DNA of 37,188 nucleotides, taken from NCBI GenBank assembly GCA_964428175.1, contig CAYRXM010000035.1, positions 1-37,188 on the forward strand, in the 5' to 3' direction. Within the stretch, counting starts at the first letter, position 1, and each line of letters starts with the position of its first letter. The notes below the pieces were generated by a model. The model did no database searches, was not told the DNA's origin, and was given only the letters and a program-made list of their open reading frames with translations. This DNA is from CAYRXM01 sp964428175 (lineage in GTDB: Bacteria; Chloroflexota; Anaerolineae; JAFGEY01). The position numbers were made by a program, and so were the translations under genes. Below are positions 24,761 through 32,577 of this stretch, one piece after another.

Positions 24761-26092
24761 ATGCTCAAAATCGCTTTTATGGGCGCCGGCAGCACCATCT
24801 TTTGCAAGAACGTGCTCGGCGACTGCATGCTCTGCGAACCGCTGCGCGACGCGCACATTGCGCTGTACGACATTGACGGCGAGCGGCTGCAAGAATCCAA
24901 ATTGATGCTCGATGTGATCAATCGGAACATCAACGACGGGCGAGCAACGATTACCACCCACCTCGGCGTCGAAAACCGGCGCGAGACGCTCCGGGGCGCA
25001 AAATATGTCGTCAACGCGATCCAGGTCGGCGGCTACCGCCCGGCGACAGTGATCGACTTTGAAATCCCCAAAAAATACGGCCTGCGCCAGACCATCGCCG
25101 ACACACTGGGCATCGGTGGGATTTTCCGCGCCCTGCGCACCATCCCCGTTTGCCTCGATTTTGCGCGCGACATGGAAGCGGTCTGCCCGGAGGCCTGGTT
25201 TCTGAACTATGTCAACCCGATGGCCATGATCACCGGCGCGATGCTGCGCGGATCGAGCATCCGCACGGTGGGGTTGTGCCACTCGGTGCAGGTCTGCGCA
25301 CAAGGGCTGCTCAACCGCGTCGGCATGTTTGACGTGCAAAACCTGCAATGGAAGATCGCCGGGATCAACCACCAGGCCTGGCTGCTGGAAATCACCGACG
25401 GCGGCCAAGACCTGTACCCGGAAATCAAGCGCCGCGCCGCCGAACTCAACGCCGCCGCACGCCAACCGGGCGCGGTCAAGCACCACGACATGGTGCGCCT
25501 GGAAATGATGCGCCATTTCGGCTATTACATCACCGAGTCGTCCGAGCACACCGCCGAGTACCTGCCCTATTGGATCAAGAGCCAGTACCCGGAGCTGATC
25601 GAGGAATTCAACATCCCGCTCGACGAGTACCCGCGCCGCTGCGAGCACCAGATTGAGGATTGGAAGCAGCGCAGCAAGGAACTGACCGAAAATCCCAGCC
25701 TGGCCCACCATCGCACGCACGAGTATGGCTCGTACATCATGGAAGCGATGGAGACCGATGTGCCTTTTCGCATCGGCGGCAACGTGATCAACAATGGGCT
25801 GATCTCCAACCTGCCCGCCGAGGCGGTGGTTGAGCTGGCCTGTCTGGTCGACCGCAACGGCGTACAGGGCTGCTATGTCGGCGCGCTGCCTGAGCAGTTG
25901 GCCGCGCTCAACCGCACCAACATCAACGTGCAGCTGCTGGCCATCGAGGCCTCGCTCAGCGGCCGGCGCGACGCCATCTATCACGCGGCCATGCTCGACC
26001 CGCACACCGCCGCCGAGTTGACGCTGGATCAAATCCGCGCGCTGTGCGACGATCTGATCGAGGCGCACAGCATGCAAGAAATGTTTAAATAG
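24761..26092 (+). CDS. melA: GH4 alpha-galactosidase (MelA-like)
   Basis: The 443-residue family 4 glycoside hydrolase uses NAD+ and Mn2+ with a redox-elimination mechanism. The N-terminal Rossmann motif is FMGAGSTIF. QTIADTLG, LNYVNPMAM, the metal-binding Cys173-His174 in GLCHSVQ, and AGINHQAW follow the MelA pattern closely, as do TESSEH and TNINVQ later. The close resemblance to E. coli MelA (about 451 residues) supports alpha-galactosides such as melibiose as substrate; alpha-glucosidase or galacturonidase activity is possible. The ATG at 24761 is preceded by AAGGAGA. No sugar transporter gene is beside it. Confidence 0.92.
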   Translation: MLKIAFMGAGSTIFCKNVLGDCMLCEPLRDAHIALYDIDGERLQESKLMLDVINRNINDGRATITTHLGVENRRETLRGAKYVVNAIQVGGYRPATVIDFEIPKKYGLRQTIADTLGIGGIFRALRTIPVCLDFARDMEAVCPEAWFLNYVNPMAMITGAMLRGSSIRTVGLCHSVQVCAQGLLNRVGMFDVQNLQWKIAGINHQAWLLEITDGGQDLYPEIKRRAAELNAAARQPGAVKHHDMVRLEMMRHFGYYITESSEHTAEYLPYWIKSQYPELIEEFNIPLDEYPRRCEHQIEDWKQRSKELTENPSLAHHRTHEYGSYIMEAMETDVPFRIGGNVINNGLISNLPAEAVVELACLVDRNGVQGCYVGALPEQLAALNRTNINVQLLAIEASLSGRRDAIYHAAMLDPHTAAELTLDQIRALCDDLIEAHSMQEMFK

Positions 26093-26108
26093 TCCTGGTG
26101 GAGGCTCT

Positions 26109-26759
26109 ATGCCCTCAACTTTGCACAAAGTCACCGCGCTGATCACGCGCCAGGGCGAAAATGGTCCCGAACTGCTCGTTTTTCAGCACCCGTCGGCCGG
26201 CATCCAACTGCCCGCCGGCACGGTCGAAGCGGACGAGCCGATTGAAGCAGCTCTGCTGCGCGAGGTGGAAGAAGAAACCGGCCTGAGCCGTGTACGCATC
26301 GTCGGGCTGCTCGGCGTGGATCGCCGCAATCTGCAAGACGGCTGGCGGCTGGTGCTCCAATACACCTACCCGCTGGTCGGCCCCGTCGAAGGGACACTGA
26401 ACCTGGGCTTTTGGCTGACGCGCGGCAGTTGGGTGCGCCAGGTGGGTCAGGAGGGTGCGTTTGCAGAGGTGGTATACGAGGAGCACGACCTCAACGTCGA
26501 TCCACCGCGCCTGACCTGCCGCTTTAGCGGCTGGCTGCCCGCCGATCTGCTCACCGACCGGCTGGAGCGGCACTTTTTCCACCTGACGCTCACCGCGCCA
26601 ACGCCGGAAATCTGGGATCAACCCTCCGACGGCGGACGTATTTATCGGCTGTTCTGGACGCTGCTCGTGCCGCGCCCCCGGTTGGTCACAGGTCAAGACG
26701 AATGGCTGGACCTGGTCTATGAGCCGCTGATCGCGTCGGTGCAAAATTCGTTTGCCTGA
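26109..26759 (+). CDS. Nudix hydrolase
   Basis: The 216-residue protein carries a perfect Nudix box at residues 37-59 (GTVEADEPIEAALLREVEEE, then TGL), so it should cleave a nucleoside diphosphate linked to another group. The N-terminus HKVTALITRQ is typical. The C-terminal 70 residues fall outside the core domain and are not recognised. GGAGG lies about 6 bases before the ATG, and the gene begins 16 bases after melA, so it is probably part of that transcript. Its substrate may be a sugar nucleotide, but this is only context. Confidence 0.9.
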   Translation: MPSTLHKVTALITRQGENGPELLVFQHPSAGIQLPAGTVEADEPIEAALLREVEEETGLSRVRIVGLLGVDRRNLQDGWRLVLQYTYPLVGPVEGTLNLGFWLTRGSWVRQVGQEGAFAEVVYEEHDLNVDPPRLTCRFSGWLPADLLTDRLERHFFHLTLTAPTPEIWDQPSDGGRIYRLFWTLLVPRPRLVTGQDEWLDLVYEPLIASVQNSFA

Positions 26760-26781
26760 TTTCATTCGAGCATGGTAAAAT
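26752..26781 (+). promoter_or_regulatory. sigma70-type promoter for the YbjN-like gene
   Basis: TTGCCT (26752-26757), an 18-base spacer and TAAAAT (26776-26781) sit about 35 bases before the ATG at 26816. The -35 overlaps the end of the Nudix gene. Confidence 0.5.
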
Positions 26782-26815
26782 ACATTCATTCTTGTACCAA
26801 AGAAAGGAAACGACA

Positions 26816-27211
26816 ATGTCAGAACTCGGGCACTTTATGCAAGACCTTGCCGCAGCAATGGGAGTCACGTTTCAGGCCAATCAGGATATGTACAGCATGG
26901 AACTGCCCACCATCGGCGGGCGCAGTCAGGTTGTCAACGTGACCACCCGCCCAAGTGGCGTGGGCGGCGAGATGATTTTGTTCTATACGCCGGTGGGGCC
27001 GGTCAACGACGACATTGACTGGCAAACGCTGCTTGAACTCAACGTGGGCACGATTTACGCGCGCACGGGGATCATTGACGACTATATCGTCGTCGTCGCC
27101 GGGCAGATGCTCGAAACTGCCGACATCAGCGAGGTAATCACCATCCTCACCGAGGTCGGCTCGCTGGGCGACATGCTCGAAGACATCTTTTTCGATGAGG
27201 ATCGATTCTAG
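26816..27211 (+). CDS. small acidic protein, possibly YbjN/CesT-like fold
   Basis: The 131-residue acidic protein has alternating helices and strands: a first helix (GHFMQDLAAAMG), several beta strands (QVVNVTTRP, MILFYTPVGP) and two C-terminal helices. This pattern recalls YbjN or type III chaperone-like domains, but I do not recognise a firm family motif. There is no signal peptide or membrane segment. The ATG at 26816 follows AAAGGA. It has its own promoter and is followed 10 bases later by the TtcA-like gene, so it may help or regulate that pair; this is inference. Confidence 0.6.
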   Translation: MSELGHFMQDLAAAMGVTFQANQDMYSMELPTIGGRSQVVNVTTRPSGVGGEMILFYTPVGPVNDDIDWQTLLELNVGTIYARTGIIDDYIVVVAGQMLETADISEVITILTEVGSLGDMLEDIFFDEDRF

Positions 27212-27221
27212 AGCCGCGCGT

Positions 27222-27971
27222 ATGCGTCCCAAGCCCGACAAACGCAGCATTTTGCTGTTCTACCTGCTCAAAAAACTGAACAAGTGCCACCGTGAGCACC
27301 AACTGCTCCAGGATGGCGACCGGATCGCGCTGGCGCTGTCTGGCGGCAAGGATAGCTGTGTCCTGCTCGACGCGCTGTTGCAGCGCCGGGGCCTCGAGCG
27401 CTACACAGTGATTCCCATCCACGTCACGCCGGCCTCAGATATGGACTGTCACGGCGGGGCCGACCTGCCTGCGCTGCGCGCCTGGCTCGACGGACTGGGG
27501 GTCGAATATCATATTGTCGCCGCCGAAGAACCGCAAGGCGAACCCAAACGGCGGCATGTCCATCCATGCTTTTACTGCACCTGGCGGCGGCGCAAGGCGC
27601 TGTTCAACCAGGCGCAGGCGCTTGGCTGCAACAAGCTGGCTCTGGCCCACAACGCCGACGATGTGGCGCAGACGACGCTGATGAACCTTTTTTTCCAAAG
27701 CAAACTGACTACCATGTACCCGCGCGTGGCATTGTTCGGCGGCAACCTGACCGTCATCCGCCCGCTGGCTTATGTGCCCGAAAAAGAAATCGTCCGCTAT
27801 GCGCGCGAGTGCGACTTGCCGCCCTTCCCGCCGCCCTGCGAGAGCGCCGAAACGTCCAAGCGCGCCCTCATGCGTGACGTGCTGCACATGGTCGAAAAAC
27901 AGCATCCCAAAGCCAAGGTCAACCTATGGAAAGCCGTCTCCCGGTTTGGAAGTGGAGAGGAAAGTGATTGA
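27222..27971 (+). CDS. TtcA-like tRNA 2-thiolation enzyme
   Basis: The 249-residue PP-loop ATPase is of the TtcA/TtuA type, which activates a tRNA cytidine or uridine and inserts sulfur. The PP-loop is ALSGGKDS. A CxxC pair at Cys116/Cys119 (HPCFYCTWRRRKAL) and a third Cys206 in PPPCESAE correspond to the three Cys that hold the [4Fe-4S] cluster in TtcA. LAHNADDVAQTTLMNLFF and VIRPLAY are also family-like. The substrate base (C32 or another) cannot be fixed. ATG 27222 is chosen because it lies after the previous stop; an ATG at 27195 overlapping that gene is possible, and neither has a strong ribosome site. Confidence 0.85.
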   Translation: MRPKPDKRSILLFYLLKKLNKCHREHQLLQDGDRIALALSGGKDSCVLLDALLQRRGLERYTVIPIHVTPASDMDCHGGADLPALRAWLDGLGVEYHIVAAEEPQGEPKRRHVHPCFYCTWRRRKALFNQAQALGCNKLALAHNADDVAQTTLMNLFFQSKLTTMYPRVALFGGNLTVIRPLAYVPEKEIVRYARECDLPPFPPPCESAETSKRALMRDVLHMVEKQHPKAKVNLWKAVSRFGSGEESD

Positions 27972-29074
27972 TGCACCAATCTGTCTTGATCTGCTCGCCC
28001 GATTTTTGGTCGACCAGCCACGGTGAGTCGCACCCGCTGCGACCGGTGCGGCTGCAAATGACCTGGGAGCTGCTCCAGGCCTATGCCGCTTTCGATCACC
28101 CCGGCTCGCAAGCCATCGAACCCGGCCAGGCCAGCGACGACGAGTTGGCCCTGTGGCACACACCCGAATACATCGACGCCGTCAAGCGGGTAACCACCAA
28201 TGACAAGACGATCATCCCCTGGAAGTATCGCCTGGGCTCCGGCGACAACCCCATCTTTCCACGTATGTACGAGGTGGAGGCGCTCAAGGCCGGTGCGTCG
28301 CTGCTGGGGGCCAAGATGCTCATCCGTGGCGAGGCCGACGTGGCTTTCAACTTTGGCGGCGGGCTGCATCACGCCATGGCCGGCTATGCCTCCGGCTTTT
28401 GCGTGTTCAACGACGCAGCGATTGCCATTCGTTGGCTGGCGGCGCAGGGCCGGCGGGTGGTCTATGTGGACATTGATGCCCATCACGGCGACGGCGTGCA
28501 GGCCGCTTTTGATGACAGTGAGCAGGTGATGACCATCTCGCTGCACGAATCGGGCGAGTTCCTGTTCCCCGGCAGCGGCTTTGTCGACGAACTGGGCAAG
28601 GGGAAAGGACGCGGTTACAGCATCAACGTGCCGCTGATGCCCTATACCGGCGACGATGTCTATCTGCATGTGTTCGAGCGCGTCGTGCTGCCATCCATCG
28701 ACCGCTTCAAGCCCGACATACTGGTCACGCAGCTTGGCACGGACTCGCATTTTCAGGACCCACTGGCCCACCTGAACCTGACCACGCACGGCTATGCGCG
28801 GATGATCCGTGCCTTTCGCAACCTCGACCTGCCCTGGCTGGCCCTGGGCGGCGGCGGCTATAACGTCAACACTGCGGCGCGCATCTGGGCCAACGCATAC
28901 GGAACGATGAGCGACCAGCTCCTGCCGGACGAAATTCCCGCCGCCTGGACCGCGCAGTACGGACCAACCCACCTGCACGACCAGGACACGCCGCAGATCG
29001 GACGTCGCGAACGCGCACTGGCCCGCGAGTATGCTGAAACGCAAATCGCCGAATTGGAAAGGCTGCTGTTTTAA
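27971..29074 (+). CDS. acuC: AcuC/HDAC-family deacetylase
   Basis: The 367-residue zinc deacetylase belongs to the arginase/histone deacetylase fold. The charge-relay His pair is H133-H134 in GGGLHHAMAG. Zinc ligands are D169 and H171 in DIDAHHGDG and D258 in LGTDSHFQDP, and the GGGGYN loop is present. In bacteria AcuC removes acetyl groups from proteins such as acetyl-CoA synthetase. The ATG shares a base with the TtcA-like stop (TGATG), so the two are translationally coupled; GAGG lies about a dozen bases upstream. No acetyl-CoA synthetase or acetyltransferase is nearby. Confidence 0.9.
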   Translation: MHQSVLICSPDFWSTSHGESHPLRPVRLQMTWELLQAYAAFDHPGSQAIEPGQASDDELALWHTPEYIDAVKRVTTNDKTIIPWKYRLGSGDNPIFPRMYEVEALKAGASLLGAKMLIRGEADVAFNFGGGLHHAMAGYASGFCVFNDAAIAIRWLAAQGRRVVYVDIDAHHGDGVQAAFDDSEQVMTISLHESGEFLFPGSGFVDELGKGKGRGYSINVPLMPYTGDDVYLHVFERVVLPSIDRFKPDILVTQLGTDSHFQDPLAHLNLTTHGYARMIRAFRNLDLPWLALGGGGYNVNTAARIWANAYGTMSDQLLPDEIPAAWTAQYGPTHLHDQDTPQIGRRERALAREYAETQIAELERLLF

Positions 29075-29091
29075 GAAACGCCCCCACCCCT

Positions 29092-29193
29092 CGCCGGAAA
29101 TACCGGCGCCCCTCCCCCGTTTCACGGGAGAGGGAGTGCTTCCCCCCTGCGTGCAACCCTGTGGGTTGCACGGGGGGGATTGAGGGGGAGGCG
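29092..29193. repeat. Left flank of the DUF559 cassette: three C/G-rich hairpins
   Basis: Three hairpins lie in a row. CGCCGG/CCGGCG (29092-29097, 29103-29108) is the first. CCCTCCCCCG/CGGGAGAGGG (29110-29119, 29125-29134, one mismatch, loop TTTCA) is the second. CGTGCAACCC/GGGTTGCACG (29150-29159, 29163-29172) is the third and is perfect. The last runs into a G-rich box, 29171-29193, which is the near-exact inverse of 29601-29622 on the other side of the DUF559 gene. Confidence 0.8.
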
Positions 29194-29219
29194 CATCTAG
29201 GCGTCACAGGAGGCCGGAA

Positions 29220-29591
29220 ATGACCCCACGAAAACGCTGGCGCGCTACCGAGGCCATTCAGCAGCAGGCCAAAGAACTTCGCCAGCGACAGACGCCAGCC
29301 GAACAAAAGCTATGGGCGCGGCTGCGAAATCACCAACTCGATGGCCTCGGATTTCGCCGCCAACACCCAATTGACCCTTTTATCACCGACTTGTACTGTG
29401 CGGCTCACAAACTGGTGATCGAGATAGACGGACACAGTCACGGAGAACAGATCGAGTACGATCAAGAGCGTACTGCCTGGCTGCAAAGCCAGGGCTACCA
29501 AGTCATTTGCTTTACAAACGATCAAGTAAACCGCCAGATGGATCAAATCTTGACCGAAATTGCCCGTCAGTGCGGCGTTTCATTAGAATAA
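29220..29591 (+). CDS. DUF559 (Vsr-like) endonuclease-domain protein
   Basis: The 123-residue protein has the DUF559 domain, a PD-(D/E)xK nuclease fold related to the Vsr mismatch endonuclease. Catalytic residues fit: Asp57 in FITD, then Glu68 and Asp70 in VIEIDGHSH, with YDQERTAWLQSQGY downstream. TPAEQKLWARLRN is the family N-terminal motif. The function of these proteins is not established; many stand alone in intergenic spaces. A strong AGGAGG lies 6-7 bases upstream of the ATG. The gene is bounded on both sides by inverted G/C-rich repeats and interrupts the run of functional neighbours, so it looks like a mobile or dispersed cassette. Confidence 0.92.
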   Translation: MTPRKRWRATEAIQQQAKELRQRQTPAEQKLWARLRNHQLDGLGFRRQHPIDPFITDLYCAAHKLVIEIDGHSHGEQIEYDQERTAWLQSQGYQVICFTNDQVNRQMDQILTEIARQCGVSLE

Positions 29592-29600
29592 TGAGTGCGA

Positions 29601-29651
29601 CGCCCCCCCTCATTCCCCCCCGTTTCACGGGGGGGAGGGTTGGGGAGGGGG
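29601..29651. repeat. Right flank of the DUF559 cassette: C/G-rich inverted repeat
   Basis: Bases 29601-29622 are the reverse complement of 29171-29193 with one mismatch and one extra base. They also form an 8-bp hairpin of their own (CCCCCCCG at 29615-29622, loop TTTCA, CGGGGGGG at 29628-29635). The 14-base word CCCCGTTTCACGGG is shared with the left flank. Confidence 0.8.
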
Positions 29652-29673
29652 ATTCTTCAAAACGGACAAACCT

Positions 29674-32544
29674 ATGCTCAAACACACTCTCAACTTTTTC
29701 TCTCTCATAGCCCTCACCCTGCGCCGGCTGTGGCACCACAAGGGACTGGCCTTTTGCCTGCTGCTGGGCTTGATCGCCGCCGTCTCGCTGACGGTGAGCA
29801 TTCCCATCTACACCGACGCGATCAGCCACCGCATTCTGAGCACGCAGCTTGTCCAGCAAGCCGACACTCGCATGCCGCCCTTTTCTTTCCTCATGCGCTA
29901 CGTGGGCAGTTGGAACGGCTTTTTGGAATGGGAAGACTGCCAGGCCGTCGATCAGTTCATCAGCCAGGAAGCGGCCGCACTGCTGGCACTGCCCGCCGAA
30001 AGCCTGGTGCGCCACTTCAAGACCGACAAGATGCAGCTTTTGCCCACCTCCGACGCGCAGTACCAGGACACCCGCAAAGCGATCACTTATGCCGCACTGG
30101 GCTTTATCAGCGACATCGAATCGCACATCGACCTGATCGAGGGGGATTTGCCGCAGCCAGTGACCAACAACTCGGCCCCCATCGAGGTGCTGGCGCCACT
30201 CAGCCTGGTCGCTTCGTTCGGTTTTCAGAGCGGCGAAGAATACATCGTCAGCGTGGGCGACGATACGCAGGGCTTTAGCCATCGCGTGCGCATCGCCGGC
30301 GTCTGGCTGGCCCGCGATCCCGCCGATCCATACTGGTTTTACGCCCAGTCGGCCTTTGACGACCTGCTGCTCATGCCCGAAGCCAGTTTTGCGCAAATGT
30401 CCACGGCGATGAAAGGCGAAGTGGGACTGGCGCTGTGGTCGCTGATCTGCGACGGCAGCGCGCTGCGCTCGGAAGGGGTGTCCGGCCTGGTAGGACGAAT
30501 CATCACCCTGCAAAACAGGTCGAACGCCTTTCTCAGCAACATCGAACTGGCCCGCTCACCCCAGGAGGCGCTGACCGCTCACCTGCGCGTCACACAGTCG
30601 CTGACCGTGCTGCTCTATATGTTCAGCGTGCCCATCCTGGCCGTGGTGTTCTATTTCATCAGCCTGATCGCCTCAATGATCGTGCGGCGGCAGCGTAACG
30701 AGATCGCCGTGCTGCGCGGCCGGGGAATGGCCACGAGCCAGGTGATCGGCCTTTACCTGCTGGAAGGATTGATCGTCGGCGTGCTGGCCCTGGTCACCGG
30801 GGCTTGGCTGGGCGAGCGATTTGCCCAGATGATGGGCCAGACCCGCTCCTTTCTCGCCCTGGACAACCGCCCGCTGCTCTCGACGATGCTCTCGTGGAGC
30901 ACGCTGCGCTTTGGGCTGATCGCCGTCCTGGGATCGATTGCGGCCACCCTCGGCCCGGCGATCCATGCGGCCGGCGAAACCATCGTCAGCTATAAGCAAG
31001 ATCAGGCTCGCACGCTCAAAGCGCCGTTCTGGCAGCGCGCCTTCATCGACCTGCTGCTGCTCGTCCCGGCGGCGTATGGGTTGTGGACCCTGCGCGGGCG
31101 CGGCTCGGTCGCCGTGCCTCAGGCACAAACCGCCTCGACTGCGGCGGCGTCGCCTTTTGGCGATCCGCTGGCTTTTGCGGTGCCCGTGTTTTTGATCTTT
31201 GGCATCGCGCTGTTGTCCATCCGCATCTTTCCGGCCCTGATGCACCTGTTGGCCTGGCTGGCCAACCTGTGGCACGGCGCGGTGCCGGCGCTGGTCTTTC
31301 GCCACCTGTCGCGGCTGGCCCGCCAGCACACTGGCCCGCTGCTGCTGCTGATTTTGACGCTCAGCCTGGCCGTGTTTACCGCGTCGATGGCGCGCACGCT
31401 CGACGATTATACTCTGGCCAAAGCCTACTATGACGTGGGCGCAGATCTGCGTCTGGTCGAAACAGGCGAGAGCACGCAGACCCAGGCCATATCCGACTCG
31501 ACGCTCGCCCCACAGCCGGCCGAAACGCAAACCGAAGGCGCACAGTGGCTCTTTTTGCCGCTCGAAACGCACCTCGACATACACGGCGTCGAGTCGGCGG
31601 CGCGGGTCTGGGTCAAGACCGCTGATGTGACTTTGGCCAACAAAAAATTCGCCGCCCGGCTGATGGGCATCGACCGCATCGATCTGCCCCAGGTGGCCTT
31701 TTTCCGCTCCGATTTCGCCCCCGCCTCGCTCGGCGCGCTGATGAACGCGCTGGCCTTGCGCAGCGATGGCATCCTGGCCAGCCGCGAGGTGTTCGACTAT
31801 GGCATCGAGGTGGGCGACAAGGTGGACATGGTGCTGCCGCTGGGCAACAACCCGCGCGCCCAGTTTACCGTCGTCGGCATGGTCGACCTTTTTCCGCGTC
31901 TCTACCCGCAAGATGGGCCTTTTTTCATCGCCAACCTGGAGCACATTTTCAACCTGGCCGGCGGCGTTTATCCCTACGACGTGTGGCTCAAGACAGCGGA
32001 AACGCTCGGCTCGGAGGGCGTTTCAATCGAGGCGCGCAACCTGGGCTACAACGTGACCGCCGTCTATAATGCCCGCGCCGACGTCGAAAAGGCAATTCAG
32101 CAGCCCGACCGCCAGGGCGTGTTTGGGCTGCTCTCGGTGGGCTTTATCGTCTCCGCGCTGCTGACCGTGCTGGGCTTTTTGATCTATGCCTATCTTTCGT
32201 TCTGGCAGCGCCAGATCGAGCTGGGCACGCTGCGCGCGTTGGGGCTGTCGACGGGGCAGATGGCGCTGTCGCTGATGCTGGAGCAATTCATCCTGGTCTT
32301 GACCGGTGCGGCGGCCGGCACCGGGATTGGGGTGCTGGTCAGCCGGGTGTTCATCCCCTATTTGCAGGTAGGGGTGAGTGAACACGCGCAAACGCCGCCC
32401 TTTGTGGTGCAGGTGGCCTGGCCGGAGATTTTTTACGTCTATGCCGTTTTCGGCGCGATGTTTGTCGCCGCGGTGGTGGTTATGTTCCTGTTCCTGCGGC
32501 GGCTGCGCATCTTTGAGGTGATCAAGCTGGGCGAGACGACATAG
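29674..32544 (+). CDS. FtsX/MacB-type ABC transporter permease, two FtsX domains
   Basis: The 956-residue inner-membrane protein has an N-terminal helix (about 25-45) followed by a large extracytoplasmic domain. The first FtsX-type block (about 310-430) contains RRQRNEIAVLRGRG and LYLLEGL. A central membrane pair (about 450-590) and a second extracytoplasmic domain follow, then a second FtsX block (about 815-950) with RQIELGTLRALGLS. RRQ..E...LR..G is the coupling-helix motif that meets the ATPase. Such permeases drive lipoprotein or peptide movement or mechanical work across the membrane. No ATP-binding protein gene lies on either side. The ATG at 29674 has only a weak ribosome site. Confidence 0.88.
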   Translation: MLKHTLNFFSLIALTLRRLWHHKGLAFCLLLGLIAAVSLTVSIPIYTDAISHRILSTQLVQQADTRMPPFSFLMRYVGSWNGFLEWEDCQAVDQFISQEAAALLALPAESLVRHFKTDKMQLLPTSDAQYQDTRKAITYAALGFISDIESHIDLIEGDLPQPVTNNSAPIEVLAPLSLVASFGFQSGEEYIVSVGDDTQGFSHRVRIAGVWLARDPADPYWFYAQSAFDDLLLMPEASFAQMSTAMKGEVGLALWSLICDGSALRSEGVSGLVGRIITLQNRSNAFLSNIELARSPQEALTAHLRVTQSLTVLLYMFSVPILAVVFYFISLIASMIVRRQRNEIAVLRGRGMATSQVIGLYLLEGLIVGVLALVTGAWLGERFAQMMGQTRSFLALDNRPLLSTMLSWSTLRFGLIAVLGSIAATLGPAIHAAGETIVSYKQDQARTLKAPFWQRAFIDLLLLVPAAYGLWTLRGRGSVAVPQAQTASTAAASPFGDPLAFAVPVFLIFGIALLSIRIFPALMHLLAWLANLWHGAVPALVFRHLSRLARQHTGPLLLLILTLSLAVFTASMARTLDDYTLAKAYYDVGADLRLVETGESTQTQAISDSTLAPQPAETQTEGAQWLFLPLETHLDIHGVESAARVWVKTADVTLANKKFAARLMGIDRIDLPQVAFFRSDFAPASLGALMNALALRSDGILASREVFDYGIEVGDKVDMVLPLGNNPRAQFTVVGMVDLFPRLYPQDGPFFIANLEHIFNLAGGVYPYDVWLKTAETLGSEGVSIEARNLGYNVTAVYNARADVEKAIQQPDRQGVFGLLSVGFIVSALLTVLGFLIYAYLSFWQRQIELGTLRALGLSTGQMALSLMLEQFILVLTGAAAGTGIGVLVSRVFIPYLQVGVSEHAQTPPFVVQVAWPEIFYVYAVFGAMFVAAVVVMFLFLRRLRIFEVIKLGETT

Positions 32545-32577
32545 AAAACCTTCCCGGAAGCTAGCTCAGGAGGCTCG

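Noticed and set aside
24740..26146. 468-codon minus-strand frame opposite melA
   Set aside because: Antisense shadow of an unmistakable GH4 gene.
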